A stretch of 7,395 bases of DNA, taken from NCBI GenBank assembly GCA_946403735.1, contig CAMJAZ010000068.1:1-7395 (forward strand), written 5' to 3'. Position numbers and translations under genes: made by a program. Under the pieces are notes generated by a model that was not told where the DNA came from, did not search any database, and saw only the letters and a program-made list of their open reading frames with translations. This stretch comes from an uncultured Selenomonadales bacterium (GTDB taxonomy: Bacteria > Bacillota > Negativicutes > Selenomonadales > Selenomonadaceae). Of the stretch, positions 1 to 5,424 are shown piece after piece (the stretch's first letter is position 1; each line of letters opens with the position of its first letter).

Positions 1-981
1 GGCGGCGCTGGATTTATCGGCAGTAACATTGTACACGGCTTGAATCTGCGCGGCGAAACAGATATTTTAATCGTCGACAATCTCGGCAAGGGCGACAAGT
101 ATAAAAATTTAATCGGCTTGCAGTTCCACGACTATATACATATGGATGAGTTCTTGGAAAAAATTCAAGACGACGAATATTCTTTCAGCGACGATATAGA
201 CGTAATTTTTCACGAAGGCGCTTGCTCCGATACTATGGAGTACGACGTAGATTTTATGATGAAAAGAAATTTCGCGTACTCAAAGGCAGTGTTGGAATTT
301 GCGCTTAATGAAGAGGCGGGCTTTATTTATGCGTCAAGCGCGTCAACTTACGGCGACGGTGCAAACGGTTTCCGCGAAGTTGAAGAATGTGAAAGCGCGT
401 TGAATCCCTACGCATTTTCAAAGTTGATGTTTGATAGGTACGTTCGCCACGTTATAGATGAATTGGACACGGAATTTGATTTTGTACCGTCGATTATCGG
501 TCTGCGCTACTTCAACGTTTACGGTGCGCAGGAGCAACATAAAGGTCGTATGGCGTCAATTTTTTATCAAATGTATCAGCAGGTTAAAAATACTGGCGTC
601 ATTAAACTTTTCAAAGGCAGTGACGGCTACGACGACGGCGAACAGCGACGCGATTTTATTTCTGTTGATGACGTTGTCAAAGTGAATTTGTGGGCGTTCG
701 ACGACGAAGAAATTAAAAGCGGTATTTACAACTGCGGAACTGGTAAAGCACATACTTTTAACGAAGCCGCGCAGGCTGTTATCAACGCGCTGGGTACTGG
801 CAAAATTCAGTACGTCGACTTCCCCGAAGGTCTGCAGGAAAAATATCAAAGTTTTACTCAAGCTGACACTAGAAATTTAATTCGCGCAGGTTACGACGGC
901 GGCTTTTCGGATTTTAATGAATCTGTTCGTAACTACTGCAAATTTTTAGACGACGGCGGACGTTTTTTAATTAAGAATTAA
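1..981 (+). CDS. hldD: ADP-L-glycero-D-manno-heptose-6-epimerase (5'-partial)
   Basis: This is the cytoplasmic short-chain dehydrogenase/reductase-type epimerase that converts ADP-D-glycero-D-manno-heptose to the L-glycero form, the last step in making the heptose donor for the LPS inner core. The reading frame is open from base 1. The window begins inside the Rossmann NADP-binding loop GGAGFIGS, so only about five N-terminal codons are missing; about 326 codons are visible and the family is about 310 residues long. Counting from the first codon, YASSASTYG lies at 110-118, the catalytic Tyr-x3-Lys (YAFSK) at Y137/K141, and HKGRMAS with the second catalytic lysine at K181. FTQAD and the C-terminal AGYD segment also match the E. 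coli enzyme as I remember it. An internal TTG at 40 is not the true start because the P-loop lies before it. The last codons and TAA fall inside an AT-rich repeat. An outer membrane with heptose-containing LPS is inferred. Confidence 0.95.
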   Translation, partial: GGAGFIGSNIVHGLNLRGETDILIVDNLGKGDKYKNLIGLQFHDYIHMDEFLEKIQDDEYSFSDDIDVIFHEGACSDTMEYDVDFMMKRNFAYSKAVLEFALNEEAGFIYASSASTYGDGANGFREVEECESALNPYAFSKLMFDRYVRHVIDELDTEFDFVPSIIGLRYFNVYGAQEQHKGRMASIFYQMYQQVKNTGVIKLFKGSDGYDDGEQRRDFISVDDVVKVNLWAFDDEEIKSGIYNCGTGKAHTFNEAAQAVINALGTGKIQYVDFPEGLQEKYQSFTQADTRNLIRAGYDGGFSDFNESVRNYCKFLDDGGRFLIKN

Positions 982-1000
982 GAATTTAGAATTAAGAATG
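969..1000 (+). repeat. AATTAAGAATT-type degenerate repeat, copy 1
   Basis: Three imperfect tandem units of the form (A)ATTAAGAAT run across the hldD stop codon and into the gap before the SpoIID gene. A reverse-oriented relative lies at 4051-4093; the two share the exact 13-mer GAATTTAGAATTA (982-994 here, its complement at 4074-4086). Short AT-rich repeats of this style are common intergenic elements in several bacterial groups; their function is unknown. The last residues of HldD are encoded by the repeat, so the C-terminus may have been set by repeat insertion. Confidence 0.6.
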
Positions 1001-1022
1001 TTTTTAAGGACGTGAAAATTTT

Positions 1023-2147
1023 TTGTTTAAAAAATTTTTAGCCGCGCTTATGGCGGTAATTTTTTTTACTTCAGCTGGAACTGTTCACGCGGCAAAATCT
1101 AAATGGCAGCCAGAAGTTACCATTGGACTTTTAAGCGGCGTTAATGAAGTCACGTTGCAATTTACATTGCCTTGCATTATGAAGGACATTGATACAAAAA
1201 AACAAATAAAAAAAATTCCAAACAGTCAAGCCATTACAATAAAAGCGTCTGACATTCAAACCAGCGGCGTTGAAATTCGCCCAGAAAAAGATGACTTACA
1301 ACACTTGCACGTACTGATAAACGGAAAAGATTATTTTGGTGGCGTCAAACTTTTAAAACGCGGTTCAACAATGACAGTAATAAATATTGCGCCAGTCGAA
1401 GAATATCTGCGCGGCGTACTGCCTAAAGAAATGATTCAATCTTGGCCCATTGAGGCGTTGAAAGCTCAAGCCGTGGCGGCACGGACTTTCGTTTTAAAAA
1501 ATCGTGAAAAACATAAAAAAGACGGCTACGAACTTTGCGCAACGACGCATTGTCAAGTTTACAGCGGCGTTGAAACTTTTCCAACGACTGATAAAGCCGT
1601 TTCCGAAACTCGCGGCGAAGTTTTGTATCACGGCGGCAGGACTGTCGACGCACCTTTTCACGCAGATAGCGGCGGTATGACTGAAAGCGCTGTTAATGTT
1701 TGGGGCGGCAACGTTGCACACCTTCAAGCAATTGCTGAAGAAGATAAGCATACGCAAGCTTGGACAGTTAAATTTACGGTTTACGATTTTTCTTCGCGAA
1801 TGGGTGACGCCTTTGGTACGCTGAAAAGTTTTAATTTGTCGCCGTTGACAATCGGTAAATCTTCAAATGACAGATCAACTTCAGGGCGCGTGAAAGTTTT
1901 AAAAATCGTCGGCACTAAAAAAACTGTTCAAATGAAAGGCGATGAAGCCAGACGAAAATTTTCATTGCCGAGTACTCTTTTTGAAGTAAACATAATCGGT
2001 GATGAAGTTGTGTTTTCTGGATACGGTAAAGGTCACGGCGTCGGTCTTTCACAGTACGGCGCAAAAGCTTACGCCGAAAAAGGCTGGACGTACGATAAAA
2101 TTTTGGCGCATTATTACAAAGGCGCGACGTTGAAAAAATTATACTAA
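1023..2147 (+). CDS. Secreted SpoIID/LytB-domain peptidoglycan lytic transglycosylase-like protein
   Basis: The 374-residue product has a signal peptide (FKK followed by a hydrophobic core, likely cut after VHA at about residue 23) and then a SpoIID/LytB domain. SpoIID cleaves glycan strands denuded of stem peptides. Visible family signatures are the EEYLRGVLPKEM block with the presumed catalytic glutamate E136, ALKAQAVAARTF (145-156), the C-x4-C pair C172/C177 in CATTHCQVY that corresponds to the zinc-site region of clostridial SpoIID, TRGEVL (196-201), DSGGMTES, VWGG, and near the C-terminus GKGHGVGLSQYGA. The start is a TTG, chosen because AAGGA (1006-1010) lies 12 bases upstream and the signal peptide begins there; a nearby GTG at 1012 is out of frame and soon stops. 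It lies 41 bases after hldD and may be cotranscribed with it. A role in sporulation versus general wall remodelling cannot be decided from the sequence. Confidence 0.88.
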   Translation: MFKKFLAALMAVIFFTSAGTVHAAKSKWQPEVTIGLLSGVNEVTLQFTLPCIMKDIDTKKQIKKIPNSQAITIKASDIQTSGVEIRPEKDDLQHLHVLINGKDYFGGVKLLKRGSTMTVINIAPVEEYLRGVLPKEMIQSWPIEALKAQAVAARTFVLKNREKHKKDGYELCATTHCQVYSGVETFPTTDKAVSETRGEVLYHGGRTVDAPFHADSGGMTESAVNVWGGNVAHLQAIAEEDKHTQAWTVKFTVYDFSSRMGDAFGTLKSFNLSPLTIGKSSNDRSTSGRVKVLKIVGTKKTVQMKGDEARRKFSLPSTLFEVNIIGDEVVFSGYGKGHGVGLSQYGAKAYAEKGWTYDKILAHYYKGATLKKLY

Positions 2148-2155
2148 ACAATTCC

Positions 2156-2188
2156 AATCTCTGATGAAAAACTCGTCAGAGATTTTTT
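2156..2188 (+). terminator. Rho-independent terminator after the SpoIID gene
   Basis: AATCTCTGATGA pairs with TCGTCAGAGATT around the loop AAAAC to give a 12-bp stem with one G-T wobble, followed by a T run at 2183-2188. It begins 8 bases after the SpoIID stop, closing the hldD-SpoIID unit. Confidence 0.9.
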
Positions 2189-2218
2189 GGCAGGAAATTT
2201 TATAATTTTGGCTAAAAT
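2187..2218 (+). promoter_or_regulatory. Candidate promoter of the MNT/HEPN cassette
   Basis: A perfect TATAAT lies at 2201-2206, directly after the upstream terminator; its predicted transcription start near 2213 would give a leader of about 24 bases to the ATG at 2237. No good -35 hexamer stands at normal spacing. TTGGCA at 2187-2192 is only 8 bases from TATAAT and 20 from an alternative TAAAAT (2213-2218). The location between a terminator and a ribosome site is the main support. Confidence 0.4.
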
Positions 2219-2236
2219 ATTGGCGGGGTGATTAAG

Positions 2237-2521
2237 ATGTTGACCATTGAAAAGATAAAAAAAATTGTCGCGGAAATTGCTCCCGAATACAATTTGAAAA
2301 GAGTTACTTTGTTTGGTTCGCGTGCCAATGGAAATTTCCATGACGATAGCGATATTGATTTAATCGTTGATTTTCCTGAAAAAGCTGGTTTAATTGCTCA
2401 CGTATCGTTAAAATATGCGTTGGAAGACGCCTTTGGTTTAAATGTTGATGTAATAAGCCGTGGCGGACTTGAAGGCAGTTATATTGAAATTAAAAAGGAA
2501 ATTGAAATTTATGCTGCATAG
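2237..2521 (+). CDS. mntA: MNT-family minimal nucleotidyltransferase, MntA-type antitoxin
   Basis: This 94-residue protein is a minimal nucleotidyltransferase of the polymerase-beta fold. In characterised HEPN/MNT pairs, MntA neutralises its HepT partner by adding AMP to a tyrosine of the HEPN active-site motif. The canonical GSX10DXD motif is complete: G27-S28, then ten residues, then D39-I-D41, in LFGSRANGNFHDDSDID. A third likely metal-binding aspartate is D71 in NVDVIS. The ATG at 2237 is preferred over the GTG at 2228 because GGGGTG (2225-2230) is a well-placed ribosome site for the ATG, and the GTG has none. The stop is TAG and overlaps the next gene by 11 bases, typical of a coupled toxin-antitoxin pair. 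No substrate-binding domain other than the catalytic core is present. Identification rests on motif and partner; the exact nucleotide donor use is inferred. Confidence 0.87.
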   Translation: MLTIEKIKKIVAEIAPEYNLKRVTLFGSRANGNFHDDSDIDLIVDFPEKAGLIAHVSLKYALEDAFGLNVDVISRGGLEGSYIEIKKEIEIYAA

Positions 2522-2852
2522 AGACAGAACTGCACTAGAAAAAATTTTTGAAGTAATTGAAGAAATTGAAAAAATTTTTTCTGGAACTTTATTAGAAGAT
2601 TTTTTAAAGAATTCTGAACGAAAATTAGCTATGACAATGTCCATTTTGAGAGTTGGCGAATTGGTAAAAAATTTAACAATAGAATTTCGCGACTTAAATC
2701 CTCAAATAAAATGGAAAGCTATAGCAGGATTTAGAGATGTCATTGCTCACAAATATGATATTCTTGATATGCAGGAAGTTTATAAAACAATTAAATACGA
2801 ATTTCCAGAATTAAAAATGCAAATTGAAAAAATTCTTTCAGAAAACAAATAA
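2511..2852 (+). CDS. hepT: HEPN-domain ribonuclease toxin, HepT-type
   Basis: The 113-residue, mostly helical protein is the toxin partner of the preceding nucleotidyltransferase. HEPN toxins act as dimeric RNases through an R-x4-6-H motif. Here the motif is the full R-x4-H-x-Y form, R75-DVIA-H80-K-Y82, in which the tyrosine is the residue AMPylated by MntA in studied systems. The N-terminal part (ALEKIFEVIEEIEKIF) and the central ILRVGELVKNL helix fit the family. The ATG at 2511 overlaps the mntA end by 11 bases; AAGGA (2495-2499) lies 11 bases upstream, so the longer frame opening at GTG 2460 is not needed. By hand count G+C over 2521-2820 is 83 of 300 bases (about 28%), clearly below about 46% counted in a stretch of hldD, which suggests horizontal acquisition. 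A terminator follows 17 bases after the stop. Confidence 0.87.
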   Translation: MLHRDRTALEKIFEVIEEIEKIFSGTLLEDFLKNSERKLAMTMSILRVGELVKNLTIEFRDLNPQIKWKAIAGFRDVIAHKYDILDMQEVYKTIKYEFPELKMQIEKILSENK

Positions 2853-2869
2853 TTTCATCTTAAAATTTT

Positions 2870-2904
2870 AATCTCTGATGAAAAGTTCATCGGAGATTTT
2901 TTTT
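2870..2904 (+). terminator. Rho-independent terminator after hepT
   Basis: AATCTCTGATGA pairs with TCATCGGAGATT around the loop AAAGT: a 12-bp stem with one wobble, then eight T residues (2897-2904). The left arm is identical to that of the terminator at 2156-2188, so the toxin-antitoxin cassette is bracketed by near-duplicate terminators. Confidence 0.9.
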
Positions 2905-2934
2905 GTTAAAATGTAAAATGATTTTCGCATTTAA

Positions 2935-2964
2935 TTTTCAAAATTTGCCAACTGCTGATATAAT
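2935..2964 (+). promoter_or_regulatory. Extended -10 promoter of the permease gene
   Basis: TGATATAAT at 2956-2964 is a perfect extended -10 (TGnTATAAT). A weak -35, TTTTCA at 2935-2940, stands 18 bases upstream of the hexamer; extended -10 promoters tolerate poor -35 boxes. Predicted initiation near 2971 gives a leader of about 44 bases. It follows directly after the hepT terminator, so it starts a new transcription unit. No metalloregulator box could be named with confidence. Confidence 0.65.
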
Positions 2965-3014
2965 ACGAAGTCGATAAAAATTTTTTATGGAGGGCGCATA
3001 TTTTTTAACGGACG

Positions 3015-3812
3015 ATGTTTGAATTTGAATTTATGCGAAATGCACTTTGCGCTGTCCTGCTGGTAACGCCACTATTTGGAATACTTTCAACAATGGTTGT
3101 ATCAAATCGGATGGCTTTTTTTTCGGACTCATTAGGACACGGCGCATTCACTGGAATTGCGATTGGCGCGTTAATCGGCGTTGATGAAGAAATTGTTGGA
3201 CTTTTAGCATTCTCAATAATTTTTGCGCTACTAATCACGTACATAAAAAATAAATCTCACGGCGGCGCGGATACAGTTATCGGCGTATTTAGTTCGACGG
3301 CAATAGCGCTTGGCTTAATGCTTATGTCGACTGGCGGACAGTTCAACAAATTTTCAAGATTTTTAATTGGTGACTTGCTAAGCATTTCGCGGAACGATTT
3401 AATTTACTTAGCGGCAGTATTCATAGCAGTTTTAATTTTATGGGCGGCGCTTTTTAACAAACTTTTAATTTCATCAGTCAACAAAACTTTGGCACGAAGT
3501 CGCGGAATAAATACTCACATTATCGAATCGATTTTCGCGGTAATGCTAGCAGTCGTCGTAGCGTTAAGTATTCAATGGGTAGGAATTTTGATAATCAACG
3601 CGCTTTTAGTTTTACCAGCGGCGGCGGCTAGGAACGTAACAAATTCCGTCAAGCCTTACCACGTATTGAGCGTTGCTATTGCGTTGAGTTCGGGAATTGT
3701 CGGTTTACTTTTGGCGTATGAATTAAATTCTGCGGCGGGGTCGACAATCGTAGTTTGTGCGGCTATAATATATTTTGTGACGTTGGCGCTTAAATCGCGT
3801 TTCGTCAAATAA
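3015..3812 (+). CDS. Metal ABC transporter permease, ZnuB/MntB (ABC-3) family
   Basis: The 265-residue integral membrane protein has about seven to eight hydrophobic segments and belongs to the ABC-3 permeases that move zinc, manganese or iron across the inner membrane together with an ATPase and a periplasmic binding protein. Signatures are the N-terminal FMRNALCAVLL segment, SNRMAFFSDSLGHGAFTG (about residues 31-48; family form RMAFxxDxLxHxxxxG), the GILIINALLVLPAAAAR block near residue 190-206, and the C-terminal GSTIVV segment. Length is normal. Neither the ATPase nor the binding protein is in the window: a terminator lies upstream and a small peptide gene downstream, so partners must lie elsewhere. 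The ATG at 3015 fits the family N-terminus, but the only strong ribosome site, GGAGGG at 2989-2994, is 20 bases away, and TAA at 3006 forbids an upstream in-frame start. The metal cannot be read from the sequence. Confidence 0.88.
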   Translation: MFEFEFMRNALCAVLLVTPLFGILSTMVVSNRMAFFSDSLGHGAFTGIAIGALIGVDEEIVGLLAFSIIFALLITYIKNKSHGGADTVIGVFSSTAIALGLMLMSTGGQFNKFSRFLIGDLLSISRNDLIYLAAVFIAVLILWAALFNKLLISSVNKTLARSRGINTHIIESIFAVMLAVVVALSIQWVGILIINALLVLPAAAARNVTNSVKPYHVLSVAIALSSGIVGLLLAYELNSAAGSTIVVCAAIIYFVTLALKSRFVK

Positions 3813-3841
3813 AACTTAAGAAAATTTTGGAGGATAAAAGT

Positions 3842-4036
3842 ATGTTGAAAAAATTTTTTATGGCGTTGCTGATTGCGGCGGCAAGTTTTAATTTCGTCTC
3901 AACTTCTGAAGCGGCAGATTCTAACGCTGAAAAGTATTGTTGCGGAAATTACTACAACAATGATTGTTGCTACGGCGACGGAAATTATGATAACGGTTAT
4001 CGCGGCGGTTTTCGTGGCGGACGTTGTTGCCGTTAA
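3842..4036 (+). CDS. Small secreted Cys-pair, Gly/Tyr/Asn-rich peptide of unknown function
   Basis: I do not recognise this 64-residue protein. It has a clear signal peptide: MLKK, a hydrophobic stretch (5-19), and a likely cut after SEA at residue 24. The predicted mature part of about 40 residues holds three Cys-Cys pairs (C33-C34, C42-C43, C62-C63) in a matrix of Gly, Tyr, Asn and Asp, ending in a basic RGG-containing stretch (YRGGFRGGRCCR). GGAGG at 3829-3833 stands 8 bases before the ATG, an excellent ribosome site; the in-frame TTG at 3827 is part of it and is rejected as start. It lies 29 bases after the metal permease with no terminator between, so cotranscription is likely. Metal binding, disulfide cross-linking in the envelope, or a peptide-like role are all possible; metal binding is suggested only by the cysteines and neighbour. 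Confidence 0.8.
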   Translation: MLKKFFMALLIAAASFNFVSTSEAADSNAEKYCCGNYYNNDCCYGDGNYDNGYRGGFRGGRCCR

Positions 4037-4050
4037 TTATATGTAGCTTT

Positions 4051-4093
4051 TAGGAAATTAAATTCTTAATTCCTAATTCTAAATTCTCAATTC
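4051..4093 (-). repeat. AATTAAGAATT-type degenerate repeat, copy 2 (inverted)
   Basis: Read on the minus strand this is a row of AATTnAGAAT-like units matching the repeat at 969-1000, with the 13-mer GAATTTAGAATTA conserved exactly. Its first part also folds: TAGGAA (4051-4056) pairs with TTCCTA (4070-4075) and TTAA with TTAA inside, with one bulged A and a 4-base loop. There is no T run, so it is not a standard terminator of the + strand peptide gene, though the hairpin could protect the mRNA end. Confidence 0.6.
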
Positions 4094-4113
4094 AAAAGCG
4101 GGGAGGGTTGAGT

Positions 4114-5274
4114 TTGGCGAATTACACTACCACTACGCCAGAATGGGCAGTCTCAAATTCATCGGCAGTTATGAGCGGTATTGAAGGCATAAAAGATACG
4201 ACGGTCGGCAATATCAATCCAAATTGGTCGAAAGTTAAACCTAAACGGCGTGCGGCGTTGACTGAAGATGAAATTGTCGAAGGCGTCATTAATGGCGACA
4301 GGGTTATTTTATCTCAAGCCATAACGTTGATTGAAAGTAACAATCCAAAACATTTTGCTAAGGCGCAGAGAGTTTTACAAAGACTTTTGCCGCGAACAGG
4401 TAAAGCGCTTAGAGTTGGAATAACTGGCGTACCTGGCGCTGGCAAGTCGACGTTCATTGAATCATTTGGGAATATGCTTTGTGACGAAGGGCATAAACTG
4501 GCAGTGCTAGCGATTGACCCAACAAGTTCGGTAACGCGCGGCTCAATTCTCGGCGATAAAACGCGAATGGGAACACTTAGTCGCCGTATGGAAGCGTTTA
4601 TACGTCCAAGTCCAGCTGGTGGAACTTTAGGCGGCGTTGCGCGTAAAAGCCGTGAAACAATGTTGATGTGTGAAGCGGCTGGCTACGACGTAATTTTAAT
4701 TGAAACGGTCGGCGTTGGACAATCTGAAACTACTGTTCGCTCAATGGTCGATTTCTTTATGTTGGTCGTACTTACTGGCGCTGGTGACGATTTACAAGGC
4801 ATAAAAAAAGGCATTATGGAACTTGCTGACGCGATTGTCATAAATAAAGCTGACGGCGATAATTTAATTAGGGCGAAAGTGACACGCGGCGAATATGAAC
4901 GTATGATTGAGTTCATACGCCCCGCTACGGAAGGTTGGGAAACTCACGCTTATTTGGCAAGTGCGCTGAAAAAAACTGGATTAGCTGAACTTTGGCAAGT
5001 CATTCAAATTTTTAAGCGCGTGACGACTGAAAGCGGCGTTTTTCAAAAAAGACGTGATGGTCAACTTTTGGATTGGATGCACGCGATGATTGACGAACAT
5101 TTACACAATCTTTTCTTCGGAGATAATGTGATTATGGGAAGAATGCCTGAAATTCGCGAGGCAGTTTTAAACGGAATAATTTCACCGACGCAAGCTGTAG
5201 CGGAACTTGTGAAAATGTTCGACGTTAAACGCGCGGCGCAACGTCAAGTTGTTGACATATTTACTGCGCGGTAA
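4114..5274 (+). CDS. meaB: MeaB/ArgK-family GTPase (methylmalonyl-CoA mutase chaperone)
   Basis: This 386-residue cytoplasmic G3E-type P-loop GTPase belongs to the MeaB/MMAA group, which loads and protects adenosylcobalamin in methylmalonyl-CoA mutase (succinate/propionate pathway). Visible are Walker A GVPGAGKST (105-113), the IDPTSSVTRGSILGDKTRM segment (about 135-152), RPSPAGGTLGG, the ETVGVGQSE switch (197-205), TGAGDDLQGIKKGIMELAD, and the guanine-specificity motif NKAD (244-247). The C-terminal region matches the MeaB dimerisation arm. TTG at 4114 is preferred because GGAGG (4102-4106) stands 7 bases upstream; the TTG at 4108 is too close. About 55 residues precede the usual core start, a low-complexity Thr/Ser-containing N-terminal tail, whereas typical MeaB has around 310-330 residues. 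The mutase subunits, often adjacent, are not in the window. The older name ArgK (arginine kinase) is considered a misassignment. Confidence 0.9.
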   Translation: MANYTTTTPEWAVSNSSAVMSGIEGIKDTTVGNINPNWSKVKPKRRAALTEDEIVEGVINGDRVILSQAITLIESNNPKHFAKAQRVLQRLLPRTGKALRVGITGVPGAGKSTFIESFGNMLCDEGHKLAVLAIDPTSSVTRGSILGDKTRMGTLSRRMEAFIRPSPAGGTLGGVARKSRETMLMCEAAGYDVILIETVGVGQSETTVRSMVDFFMLVVLTGAGDDLQGIKKGIMELADAIVINKADGDNLIRAKVTRGEYERMIEFIRPATEGWETHAYLASALKKTGLAELWQVIQIFKRVTTESGVFQKRRDGQLLDWMHAMIDEHLHNLFFGDNVIMGRMPEIREAVLNGIISPTQAVAELVKMFDVKRAAQRQVVDIFTAR

Positions 5275-5294
5275 AATATTTTAAAATTGTCAGT

Positions 5295-5343
5295 AACTTC
5301 ATAGGAACTGAAAATTTTGTGGCAGTTTCTATGGAGTTTTTTT
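5295..5343 (+). terminator. Rho-independent terminator after meaB
   Basis: AACTTCATAGGAACTG (5295-5310) pairs with CAGTTTCTATGGAGTT (5323-5338): 16 bp with two G-T wobbles, a 12-base loop, and an unbroken T run to 5343. It starts 20 bases after the meaB stop and isolates meaB from the chemoreceptor locus. Confidence 0.93.
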
Positions 5344-5375
5344 GTTTACTACAGAAAAAATTCAGGAAGTTAGCG

Positions 5376-5402
5376 TAAAGTATACGCGGAATTTTTCGCT
5401 AC
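5376..5402 (+). promoter_or_regulatory. Sigma-28 (FliA/SigD)-like promoter of the chemoreceptor locus
   Basis: TAAAGTAT at 5376-5383 matches 7 of 8 positions of the FliA -35 consensus TAAAGTTT. Exactly 11 bases later TTCGCTAC (5395-5402) matches the core CG-TA of GCCGATAA, 4 of 8 positions. Motility sigma factors commonly drive chemoreceptor genes, which supports this reading. A sigma-A alternative uses TACAAT at 5400-5405, but no good -35 stands 16-18 bases before it. A small inverted repeat, GCGTA/TACGC (5373-5387), overlaps the -35. Confidence 0.5.
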
Positions 5403-5424
5403 AATTTAGAAAGGTCGTTGCGTT

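Noticed and set aside
556..861. 101-codon open frame on the minus strand within hldD
   Set aside because: It lies entirely opposite a well-supported conserved gene, has no ribosome site that I can see, and its product resembles no family.
2460..2510. Longer hepT start at GTG 2460
   Set aside because: It would add 17 residues deep inside mntA; the ATG at 2511 has an upstream AAGGA, a normal overlap and the expected family N-terminus.
2906..2934. Possible metalloregulator operator (AAATG-N7-CATTT and flanking TTAAAATG/CATTTAA) upstream of the permease promoter
   Set aside because: Arms are only five bases and AT-rich, symmetry does not extend, and it matches no Fur, Zur or MntR box that I can name.
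4051..4075. Hairpin after the Cys-pair peptide as a terminator
   Set aside because: The stem is AT-rich with a bulge and has no following T run; it is better explained as part of the repeat.
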